Source of the DNA: Aristolochia californica
Lineage: Eukaryota; Streptophyta; Magnoliopsida; Piperales; Aristolochiaceae
Assembly (NCBI GenBank): GCA_029961685.1
Contig: JARWKL010000009.1
Location: 28,211,208-28,275,207 of the forward strand
Direction: 5' to 3'
DNA: 64,000 nucleotides
Shown: piece by piece, positions 23,501 through 35,500 of the stretch
How positions within the stretch are numbered: the first letter of the stretch is position 1
Layout: every line of letters begins with the position of its first letter
Made by a program: the position numbers and the translations under genes
Notes under the pieces: model-generated
What the model was told of the DNA's origin: nothing
What the model saw: only the letters and a program-made list of their open reading frames with translations
Database searches by the model: none

Positions 23501-26500
23501 TGTATCAGAAATTAACTCAGCGACTGCCTTGCTGAGAGAGAGAAAACGATTTTTCTCCTGTTCCCCTGCTGTCGATAGGATCTTCGTCCCGAGTGACGGT
23601 GGCTCCTCTTCGCGCCCCTTCGGTCGTCGCTCCTTCATTTTTCTCCGCCCTCTGCTTAAAGTTTCGTTTGTATCTCCTACTATCGATTTCTGATACTAGT
23701 AAGAACCAGAATGTCTCAAAAACATCAACACCAAAGGTCTGTGTATACCCCTTTGCCACCAGCCTTACCTTGTGTTATTCAATGGAGCCATCAACATTAT
23801 ATTTTATGGTATAAATCCAATGACACTCCAAAATAGTTGCCCTTGCTGGTGGATCATATAGATGTCATGTTCCCTAGACATTAAAGCACTCCTTTCATCA
23901 TCCATAATCTGTTTGTACTCAGGAAAACACAAAGCATCCTACACTGACGAAGAAAGTGGAAGTAGACAAAGACACGGCTGTTGGAAGATGGGCTCAAGCC
24001 CACAAGCTCAAGGCTAGTAAGCCCACACGTCTAAGTGGTGGCATATGGGTAAAATAGGATACTTTCCATAAAGATGGTATAAAGGTGTAAATACTTGTTT
24101 TTTTTATCTCTTCTTTTATCAAGTTGTAGCCCTAAAGGCATTATAAAGCTATAAATAAAGGCATTGGCTAAGAGATAGAGGAATGAAGCTCTCCCCTCTT
24201 TTCTCAAGAAATTCATCCAGCCTCCCTCCTCACTTGGTCGGCACACCTTCTTCTTCTTCTTCTTCTTCTTCTTCTTTTTCTTCCTTGTTGATCTAAATTC
24301 CTGCACATGGGATCCTAAATTCTACAATGGCAAAGGATTTCAAGGATGGGGTAAAGAATCAAAGGACATATTTTGAAATAGGATGTGTTGTACAAGATTG
24401 TTTACCTTTTCAAAGACTGATAGGGAAGTCCATATCTGACAGAATCGGACCTACAGGCAAAGAGGAAGATAGTCGATCTAGATGAGAGGGCTTAAGAGTT
24501 GTAGCTGTTGGATGTATTGTTGGAGCACAAGGGCATCGAAAAACCTTAAGAGGAAGTGAAAATAAATCTTCACCATGAAATAAAACAAAGTAAGGAGTTT
24601 TATTGCTAAGAACAGATGAAGGTAACCTATTGATAAAAAAACAGGCCGTAAGTATAGCATGAGGCAATAAAAGTAGGGTACCTTCATGGAGTAGAGGAGG
24701 CTCCGAGCAACTTCAAGAAGGTGATGATTCTTTCTTTTAGCAACACCATTCTATTGAGGGTTATAGGCACACGATGTTTGATGGATAAGCCCATTACCCT
24801 CACAGAATGATTGGAACTCACTAGATAAATATTCCTTAGCATTATCAGACCTAAGGATTTGAATTTTCTTTCCAAATTGAGTCAACACCATAGCATGAAA
24901 GGTTTTAAAAATAGGAAGGATTTCAGATCGTTCTTTAAATAGATATAACCAAGTGACTCAGGTAAAGTCATCAACAAATGTAACAAAGTATTTAACTTGA
25001 GAAATATTAGAGACACATAAAGGTCCTCATACATCAGAGTGTATTAAAGCAAAAAGAGCAACACTTGTAGTTGTAAGGCGAGGAGAATATGTACTCCTAT
25101 GGTGTTTACTTAATTAACAAACCTCACAATTGAAAGTAGAAAGTGATTTTAATGAAGTAAATGATGAAGTGAAGATGTAGACGAATGACCAAGCTGATTG
25201 TGCCAAAGATGTGCCTTAGATGTAGTGGATGATAGGGTAGCTAATGGCGAAAGAGTGAAGTAGTACAAACCCCCTTTTTCATGGCCGCCACCAATCACCC
25301 GTTTTGTAGTTAGATCCTGAAATGTACAAGAAGAGGGTGAGAAGGTGACAGAGCATTTCAAATTTTTTGTTATTTGACTAACCGAAAGCAAATTTAAAGG
25401 AAATTGAGGGACAAACAAAACATCTTGAAGAGGGATAGAAGATGTAAGAGATGAGGAACCCTTGCGAAGTACCTGGGTTTGGGTACCATTAGTAATAGTA
25501 ACAATTCTGGGGAAGACATGGAGATAAGGAATGAAGCATGTGTTTGTTACCTGATAGATGTTCGAAAGCCTTGGAGTCGATGATCCAAGAGGAAGAGGAT
25601 GAAGAGGAAGAAAGCATACCTGAGGTAATGGTGGTAGCAGTAGTAGGTAACAGTGGAATGGAAGACTCCATTAGTGACTTCATCTTCTGAAATGTGGCAT
25701 AGTCTTCAATGGTGAGAGTCACTTTCCCAGATTGGAAGAGCCTTTTCGTCCCGTTTATCAACATTAACAGAAGTTGGGTTAGTCGTGGCCCAATCAAGCT
25801 TGTTATGAAGTTTCCAGCAGATTTCCACAAGGTGGTTTTGACCACCACAGTAAGTTCAAAGGCAAGGTTCAATGTGGGAATAGGTTGGACCCGTTCTACC
25901 ACCTCTATTGCGACCCCCTCTAATATTTCTGCTGCGTCCTCAATATCTATTGCTGGAGTACATAGCAGATGGAGCATCAATGGGGGAAGTAGGAGATGGA
26001 TCAAGGATCCGTACCAACGTGGCACTGATGTCATCAAAGGATGGAAGAGCGGAGAAGCTAAGAAGTTGGGTCTTAGCAACCTCAAGGTAGGGCTGAATAT
26101 TTGTCAAGCAAATGGCTACTGCCAAGGCCTCCCGTTGCCTTTCTTGAACTGCAATGTCTGTTGAATATAGTTGAGCGATTTTTCATTCTTGGAGAAGGCC
26201 CCGAAATCGGGCCAAAAACTCATGAATGTTATCTCCTTGTTTAATATTCAGCATATTTTGTAAGACATCGAATAATTTTTGTAAGGAGGTCGTACGGGAG
26301 TATAGCTTAGCACATGTGTCCCAAATGTCCTTGTCTGTTTCCAAGTGGACTACATTGTTAGCTACATGCTCTTCCATGCTATTGATGAGCCAACTAATAA
26401 CTTGGTTATCATTTTTAACCCACTTGAGGTAGGGTACATCTTCTTCATCAATCGAAGGAGGGAGTTTTGAGTACGTGACTGAGAAGGCCACGAGTAATGA

Positions 26501-29500
26501 AAACCCGTCGTACCGATTGTGAACAACTCAGATAATTGGAGAGACCTCTTAATGGGATTGTAGTAATGCGGAATATGTCACTCTTACTACTTGTATATCC
26601 AAACTTGATCATGAGGCAATTCAAATGCCGAGGTCAATTGCAAGGGGCGTCTTCAAATAAAAATTACTCAATGCAATTTGAAGAAACTATGGTCCAAATC
26701 AGGCGCCGACAATGGAAGGAATAAAAATTTTCCACGAGAGCAAGTACCAAATCATCAAGGAAATTTTTTTTTTTGTCAAGTGGGGGCCATCACTCAATTC
26801 CTCTTATATTCTTATAGAAAAATAAAGAGGAGAGAATAGATGCAAACTCTTATGCCTTAATCCAAACTCCAACATAAACCATGGGCAAACATGTGAGAAC
26901 CACTATCTTCTTTAGAGATACTTAGAGGCAAATCAGGAGTCCAGGAAGCAAACTTTTCTCCGCTCATGGGAACACTCCAACGTAAAAAAAAAGGCAATCG
27001 TTGGAGTTCAAGAGCAGCAAAGTAATAGAGATAAGTAGGTGCTGGAATTTTAACCATATGACGGTCATCCAACAACATAACAAGATCCCATGAGCAGCGT
27101 CAAGTGAGAGAATTTACAATAACATGTGCTGGAATTCCACCTCAAAGAAAATTGATCCGAGTTACATAAAGGTAACCGAATCGCGAATCATCAATTGATC
27201 AATCTTGATAAGACACTAGCAGCAACTAATCTTGATTAAACTTGTAATTTAGCTATAAGAAGATCAAGATTATAACATCTTTTTAGTCAGAAGAGATAAA
27301 TCTTCACAACCTCTCATATGAAGATTATCTTGACTTGATGTAATTCCGAAATCAAGAATTCAACAATTAAAGAAAGAGTATGTAAATAATGGCCAGAATT
27401 GACTTATCTCTTCATGGCTAGACTCATTTCATGAACAAGTTCTTAGATAGACTTCATAAATAATTCTTTGTATACTTCATCAACGGGGATCCTAAACTCC
27501 TTGCTTTGATACCATGTAAAATTTAAGAACCCTTGTGGAGGATTTTAGATCAACGAAGAAGAAGAAGAAGAAGAGAGGAAGGAGAGGAGAAGGAGAAGGA
27601 GAAGAACCAAGATGGAGAGAGTTTGGATTAAGGGAGAAGAAGGTGTTTCGACCAAGTGAGGGAGGCTGGATGAATTTCTTGAGAAAAGAGGGGAGAGGTT
27701 CAATCCTCTACCTCTTAGCCAATGCCTTTGTTTATAGCTTTACAATGCCCTTAGGGTTACAACTTGACAAAGAAGAGACATAAAAAGAACAAGTATTTAC
27801 ACCTTTATGCCATCTTTATGGAAAGTATCCTATTTTACCCTTATGCCACCACTTAGACGTGTGGGCTTACTAGCCTTGAGTTTGTGAGCTTGAGCCCATC
27901 TTCCAACACCCCCCCCTCAAGCTGAAGGAGAAAAAATATCATAGATACCCAACTTGCCACATATAAAGGATAGGATTTTAGTGGTAACTGGTTTAGTGAG
28001 GATATCTATTACTTGTTCTTGAGATGAAACATGTTTGTGGGAGATTATTCCTGCTTGAAACTTCTCCTGTATAAAGTGACAATCCACCTCAATGTGTTTA
28101 GTCTTTTCATGGAAGACTGGGCTTAAACAGTCCCCTTGGGCTTGGTTTGATAAATTTAGCCAAGCGCTTCTACGGTTTGGTTTTCATCGGTGCTCGATAG
28201 ATCATTTGGTATATTTTAAAGATACCGTCAAAGGAAAAATATTATTAGTTTATGTTTTGTCCATGTCACTTCCCCAAAAAATAGTCAGCTTGATCCTCGT
28301 TCTATGAGGTGTATTTTTTTGGGGTGCTCTTGCACCCAGAAAGGATATGTCTGTTACAATCCTACCCTTCGGAGGCGTATATCAACTCGATGTCAAGAAT
28401 GCCTTCTTAAATGGTGATATACGCGAAGAAATTTATATGGTCCAACCACTAGGTTATGTGGTTGAGGGAAAGTCGGTATGCCAGTTACAAAAATCATTAT
28501 ATGGGCTTAAACAGTCTCCTTGGGTTTGGTTTAATATATTTAGCCAAGTGCTTCTACGGTTTGGTTTTCATCGGTGCTCTGTGGATCATTCGGTATATTT
28601 TAAAGATACCGTCAAAGGAAAAATATTATTAGTTGTATATGTTGATAATATTATCTTAACCGGCGATGATGCACATAGCATACATGAAGTGAAAAATATG
28701 ATATGTCAGGAATTCAAAACTAAAGATTTGGGACTGTTTCAGTATTTTTTGGGCATAGAAATTCTTAAATCCTCAAAGAAATAGGAATGAAGGAGTGTCG
28801 ACCAGTTGACACACCTATGGATACAAATATAAAATTATGTGCAACAACTGGAGAAGATATTGTTGTTGGCAAATATCAAAGACTTGTGGGGAAACTGATC
28901 TATCTCACGGTAACTAAACCAGACATGTCATATGATGTATGCATGGTGAGTCAATTCATGCACAAACCTCAACTTACCCACTGGCAGGCCTTAGAGAGAG
29001 AATATTACGATACCTAAAAGGAGCTCCGGGAAGAGGATTGCTTTATTAAAAACATGGGCACTTCAACATAGAAGGTTTCTCATATGCAAATTGAGCTGGA
29101 TTACCTGATGATAGGAAGTCTACGTTTGGATATTGCACTCTTCTTGGAGGGAACCCACATACATGGAAAAAGTAAGAAGCAAAATGTGGTTGCAAGATCT
29201 AGCACCAAAGCAGTATACAGAGCTATGGTCCACACAGTTAGTGAACTCTTATTGATCAGGACCCTTCTTACTGAATTAGGATTTTATAAAGGAGGTTCCA
29301 TGGGTCTACATTGTGATAACCAAGCAGCCATTCATATTACTTCAAATCCAGTCTTCCATGAAAGGACTAAACACATTGAGGTGGATTGTCACTTTATACG
29401 GGAGAAGTTTCAAATAGGAATAATATCCCTCAAACATGTTTCATCTCAAGAACAAGTAGCAGATATCCTCACTAAACCAGTTACCTCTAAAATCCTATCC

Positions 29501-32500
29501 TTTATATGTAGCAAGCTGGGTATCTATGATGTTTTTTCTCCTCCAGCTTGAGGGGGAGTGTTGGAAGATGGACTCAAGCCCACAAGCTCAAGGCTAGTAA
29601 GCCCACACGTCTAAGTGGTCGCATATGGGTAAAATAGGATATTTTCCATAAAGATGGCATAAAGGTGTAAATACTTGTTCTTTTTATGTCTCTTCTTTTA
29701 TCAAGTTGTAGCCCTAAGGGCATTGTAAAGCTATAAATAAAGGCATTGGCTAAGAGGTAGAGGATTGAAGCTCTTCCCTCTTTTCTCAAGAATTTCATCC
29801 GGCCTCCCTCCTCACTTGGTCGACGCACCTTCTTCTTCTTCCTCGTTGATCTAAAATCCTGCACATGGGATCCTAAATTCTACAATGGCAAAGGATTTAA
29901 AGGATGGGGTAAAGAATCAAAGGACATATTTTGAAATAGGATGTGTTGTACAAGATTGTTTACCTTTTCAAAGACTGATAGGGAAGTCCATATCTGACAG
30001 AATCGGACCTACAGGCAAAGAGGAAGATAGTCGATCTAGATGAGAGGGCTTAAGAGTTGTAGCTGTTGGATGTATTGTTGGAGCACAAGGGCATCGACAG
30101 TAGATACAAAGACAGTAGATACAAAGAGGTGGAGAAGAACCTGATAGAACTGGTGCATCCAAAACAGCTATAGGAATTGAACTATCCAACGAGGATCCAG
30201 AAGATATAGGAAACTCAACAGATGATTCAAAATATGTAGTATGTTCAAAGAATGTCATATCATCTGACACCTATGTTTTTCATCTATTAGGGTTATAACA
30301 TTTGTACCCTTTTGCTCATGAGAATATCCTAGAAAGACACATTTGATAGACTGAGGTGATAACTTATCAACTGAATTGCCCAACATGTGTACAAAACATG
30401 TAGATCCAAAGACACGAGGAACAACATCAAACAACTTATAATGTGGTTTTAAAACTTCAGAGGAACTTGACCATGCAAAACAAAAGTAGACATGCAATTA
30501 ATTAAGAAACAAGAAATCAAATAGAATCACCTCAAAAAGACTTATGCACATTCATATGCAATAATAAAGTTTGATTAACCTCAAGAAGGTTTCTGTTTTT
30601 ATGTTTTGCGACCCCATTTTGTTGAGGAGTATCAGGGCAAGAGTAATACTATGTGAAACACAAAATGATGAAAACTTGTGATTGAGATACTCCTATCCAT
30701 TATCAATGCAAAAAAGATAAACATAACCAGCAAGTTAATTCTTTCTTTCATTAAAAAATTCAGGAATACATCAAATACTTCGGATTTCTCCCATAGGAGA
30801 TACACCCAAGTTACTCGACCAAAATCATCTATGAACAAAACAAAATACTTGAGATCAAATGGACTAGGAATCCGACATGGACCCCATACATCAGAATTGA
30901 GTAATTCAAACAATTTGGTGCTAGAACTAAGTGGGAAACTTGCTCAATGATGTCTTTCCAGTTGACATGACTCGAAATCAAAGGAAATATTTGTTCACAA
31001 GGAAGGAAAGATTGACTCAATTTAACTGGTGATGGATGTCCCAAGGGTAGATGTCGTAAGTAGGAATAATTCAACAGTAGTAAGTGCCATGGTTCTAGGA
31101 ATAGAAACATTATCCAACAGGTAGAGTTCTCCCTTCTCATACTCAGAACCAATTGTCCTCTTTGTCTACAAGTTGTGAAAAATACAGTAGGATAAAATGT
31201 TACTGAACAATTTAAAGACTTGGTGAAATGACTTACAGACAAGAGGTTGACTGGAAATTTTGGGACAAAGAGAACTGAATCTAAGGAGATCTGTGGAGTA
31301 GTATGAATAGTATCCTCCCCTTGAATGGAAGAGGTAGACCCATTAACTAAAGTAACTCGACGATATGAAGGAAATGGATTAATAGTTTTAAATAAGGAGG
31401 ACGTACCTGACATATGAGTAAAGACTCCTAAATCGATGATCTAGGAGGGACAATTAGACACATTTAGTGCACTCATACTTGTACTTGCCATTGTGACTAC
31501 CACTTCTGATAGTGTAGTCAACTGACCAAGTTGCTGAATTTCGTCATGTAAACCAATGTAAGAAGTGGTATCTCTACCTGTGACTATGGAATTGGCCGAG
31601 GTAGGATTATCAAATTTCTTCCAACATTTATCTGAAATATGGTTAGACCTACCACAGTGGATGCATTTCTGATCTCGCCCTATCACTTCAACCACAGCCA
31701 TGAGTAGAGAAAGAGTGACCTCTATTTCTGTTATGACCACCACGAAACTGACCCTTAGACTTTCTAATAGATGACTGAAGGTTAAGAGCAATAGCATCTG
31801 ATAGGCTTCCATCTTTTTCATGTTTGTTGACTACAGCACCTTCTGCCCGAAGTACTATATAAAAGTTTGCTCTAGAGTGGTCACATCCTCATTGGCCAAC
31901 AATTGAGCTCGTATACCAGCATATTCAAAACCCAAACCATCTAGAATCTGGCAACCTGAATTTGATTCTCCTTCTTACGAATGTCCTCAACATTTAGCAC
32001 TAGATGGATGAAAGTTGTTGATTTTTTGTAGCACCCCTCTCATTTTAGTGAAATAATGTGTCACTCATCTATCTCTTCACTTCATATTAAAATACTTGAC
32101 AATTCATAAATCCGAGGCAAATTGCTTTCTTGAGATAAAATAGACTCAAGGTAGTTCACATTGTCGTTGTTGTACCACAACTCAAAATCTAGTCACTAAA
32201 TCGTGACTCCATATTGTTCACCAACCAAGTCATAATTTAATTGTCTTCTACTCCCTAGTCTTCAATAACTGGTATAGGGGGATCATCTCTAATATATTTG
32301 GTCATCCTTCTAGCTTTCAGATACATCAAAATAGACCTTAACCAATTCACATAGTTTGACCCATTCAACCAGATCATTGTTATCTAAATAGGCTAAAAAT
32401 GTTTTCCATCTGAGCTCTCAGTTATCCTTTAGACAGCAAACTGTATGCTTGACTCAGCCATTCAATTTCACAAAACAGATCACAGTTTAACCCAATACAG

Positions 32501-35500
32501 CATCTATAACTGCACAAAATCACTATCCCCAATTTAGTTTCACCTACACAAGCAAGTGGACCCCACAATCAAAGCAGTTAGGGCAAAACCTCATACAATG
32601 GATCCAATTAACGATGCAAAATACTCGTACTCTACAATTAAGATCACAAATTGATTGAAAGAGGGTTCAATTGTAGAGAAAATGATGATGTAGGCTTTTG
32701 GGTTGATGACACAGGCAGTTGGGGGATGATGCAGGCAAGAATGAAGCTAGGACTTCAAGTAGGTTTCCTTGAAGGGCTTTAAATCCCAATAGTCATTCAA
32801 TCAAGAGTAGTAGCCATTAACCAATAGGTTATGGCAGGCAGAAAAGGGAAAAAGATTTGAGTTTTTACCATACCAGTCCAAATTTCTTGGAAGAACCTTC
32901 AATGGAGTTGCTGAAGAAGGCAAAAGAAGTTACAAAGCTAGAAGAGAGCCCAAGATTAACATTACTGCTTTGATACCGTGTGAGGAAAGAGATTTGAGGG
33001 AAAAAGAAGAGAATAAAAGTGGAAAGGGGGAGGAGAGAAGGCAGCCTTGGCTGCGTTCAAGCACGAGCTCCCCTCTTTTATTTCAGGGTTAAGTGAATAC
33101 TTACATAAAGGACAGAAATGCCCCCAAGTACCAAAAATCTTATATCTCCTAGAATACAACCCTGTTTTGAATGAAACTTGAAACATAAGAATATAAAACA
33201 TTACCTAGCTTACAGACATAAGCTAGGACAAAACATAATATGAGAAATGGCCAAAGTACCCCTGAACTGGTATTTTAACAACATTTTACCTGTGCAATCT
33301 AGTTTTCATCTCATATATTACAACTGCTAGACTCTTTTGAGTGGAAAAAGTTTTGACATTGAGAAGTGTTAAAACAAATTATTGGGTTATGAGGTTGAGA
33401 AATAGTCCTCTTGAGTGGCTAGTCATTTTGAGATAGAACAGACTCAACCCAACTGTGGTATTAGAGTAGGTTGAATGCATTTACCGAGGCCTAGTGTGTG
33501 TTATCTAGGTTATTTGTATATTTCGGGCTCCATGAGGTAAGAGTCAGGTTGTTGTGTGTTGTAGACACGCCGCAAGCCCGTTATGTATAAGCCTGAACGT
33601 GAGGGGGAGGGTTGAGTGGGAAAAAGTCTCACATCTCTGTTGCATTGAGCCCATTCCATCCCAAATTGACTAACCACTTAGGAGGTCTATTGCTCAACCT
33701 TAGACCTAATCATTTTTCTTAAATGTGATACTTTTGCCCACTCAACACTCCCCCTCACATCTAGACTTACAACATAACAGGCTTGCAATGTATTTACAAC
33801 ACACAACAACTTGACTCTCACCTCATGGGGCCCACAATATATCAATAACCAGGGGATCACACATTGGACCTCAGTCGATACATTCAACTTAGTTTAATAA
33901 ACAAGGTTGAGCCTGGTTCCATCCCAAAATGACTAGTCACTTAAAAAACCTATTGCTCAACCTTATAATTCATCATTTGTCTTAACACTTCTCAATGGGG
34001 AACTTTTTCCCACTCAATAGACTCTTCAATCACAAAGGTACCATGGTTTAAGATCTAACTTGTTTCAAAGCCTAATCTCTGCCGTACAAGCAGTATGTCA
34101 GTATCCAAGTTTACTGCTGGTTTTCCACCTGCCATTTTCCGTTTGTGAGTCACCTATGCTGTGGATCTTCTGACCTTGGCCTGTACTTAAGATGCCCACC
34201 TCGTGACTCGTTTGGATAATAGGAGGAATGAATTGTTACCTTGATAATTATGTTCATACAGAGCCTAGTTTAATTTACTGAATAATTTCATGGTTTGGGC
34301 AAACATTTACTCTTCCAAGTAATATCTTATTCCTGTATGCTTGGAACAGGTTGTTGGATGTGATATAGCAAGTGTGTCAGCTGTGACATCTCATGTAGAT
34401 ACAACTTTGCCTCCCCCAGATAATATCAGTGCACTTTTGTAAGTTTTTGGTTGTATGCAGCATATTACCCACCAAAACTATTTAAACCTACTGGAAGTCC
34501 AAACTTGATGTCTTGTCTAATTGATCTGTCCAGCAAACTAACGAATGGCTGTGCTGGAGTATTTGTGATGGTAGTTTCTTCAAAATCTCCCAAGGTAAGA
34601 TGAATCTGTAAATGTTTATTTGACCTAATTAATATGTTGCCAAAACTATGAAGGCTTTTGGTAATTCTAGATATTCTGGAGAGTGGTTGGGTCCAAGGGT
34701 ACATTGCAGATAGAGCGTGGGAACAAAGGTGGGAAGCATGGTTACACAGTAAGTAGAAATTAAAGCTGTTGCAATCCTTGGCATTGCAGTTTAGTGAAGT
34801 TCTTTTTTGTTTTACTAGCTGAAAAGTGAAATATGTTCTTCTCCCGTGACACAATTACAGGTTGTATATCATAACACCACGGGACATTCTGAAAGCTTCT
34901 TCTATCCATTTTCTGGTGTGAACGAGGAATTGAAAGCTTTTGTTCGTGACATTTCAGAGGCAAACCTTAAGGTAGAATAATACTATACCACTCTATGTTA
35001 TAAGGGTTAACTTTTCTTTTACCGAAAACCTCGTCGTTTCCCTGTTCTGCATGCCCACAGAATTACATGGTATAGGAATTTCGATTTATTTTGATGTGTC
35101 CCCTTATAGGAAAAATGCCAGTAGGCTTGTCTCACTCGGTTAAAGTAGACGTCTACATACGAGGCTTTACTAACACAATACCATGGAAGCTTTCCCAGGG
35201 CACAGTGGGATCTTCCTGCCAAATCCAATATGTATTTTTTGATACATGAGACTTTCATCTTTATATATTTAGATAGCTATGAAAAGCCTCAAACAGACAT
35301 ATTGTGAGGATAACACGTGACCTTTAGTATCATATGTAGAAACAGTTATCTAGGGAACGACATATGATGAATTGACTGCAATGTTCTAAACAGGATGACT
35401 ATGAAGCTGAACCTCGCAGTTCGTTCATTGAAGGAGCCCGTGATATTGCTGTTCTTGAAGCAATGCTTGAATCTGGAATGAAGCAAGGAGCAGAAGTTAC

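Larger units (their letters stand above)
16992..23707 (-). mobile_element. L1-type LINE, near full length, with RNase H
   Basis: A 6.7-kb non-LTR retrotransposon. A poly-T run at its left end (16992-17005) is the poly(A) tail of a minus-strand copy. It is flanked by a 19-bp target duplication: AGAATGTCTAAAAAACATC (16973-16991) and the same with one mismatch at 23708-23726. Order on the minus strand: ORF1 (about 23638-20995), then ORF2 with APE endonuclease, RT, zinc-binding RT tail and RNase H (20998-17037). The flanks rejoin Copia C reverse transcriptase. Both ORFs carry frameshifts and stops. Confidence 0.95.
23979..30097. mobile_element. Rearranged Copia B complex (inverted, with shared LTR)
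   Basis: Four blocks. (i) 23979-24539: LTR in plus orientation plus 213 bp of minus-strand pol. (ii) 24540-28117, minus strand: integrase, protease, gag, primer site, an LTR (27515-27908), then RNase H of another copy, so that LTR serves both copies. (iii) 28118-29558, plus strand: RT and RNase H ending in a polypurine tract. (iv) 29559-30097: LTR plus the same 213 bp. Blocks i and iv are direct repeats; the 213-bp parts differ at one base by eye. No 5-bp target duplication is visible. Ectopic recombination or repair between related copies is the likely origin. Confidence 0.85.
15436..33280 (-). mobile_element. Ty1/Copia retrotransposon C, split by later insertions
   Basis: Minus-strand element in intron 7 of the oxidoreductase gene, flanked by the 5-bp duplication ACATT (15431-15435 and 33281-33285). 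5' LTR 32979-33280; primer site 32967-32978; gag with zinc knuckle about 32950-31450; protease and integrase about 31413-30098; RT about 23978-23708 and 16991-16200; RNase H remnant and polypurine tract about 16200-15686; 3' LTR 15436-15685. A LINE (16992-23707) interrupts RT and the B complex (23979-30097) sits between integrase and RT. Without these it would be about 5 kb, a normal Copia size. All frames are broken. Confidence 0.93.

Noticed and set aside
23517..23759. Chimeric frame running from Copia RT into the LINE
   Set aside because: Open by chance across the LINE insertion border; no evidence of a fusion gene.
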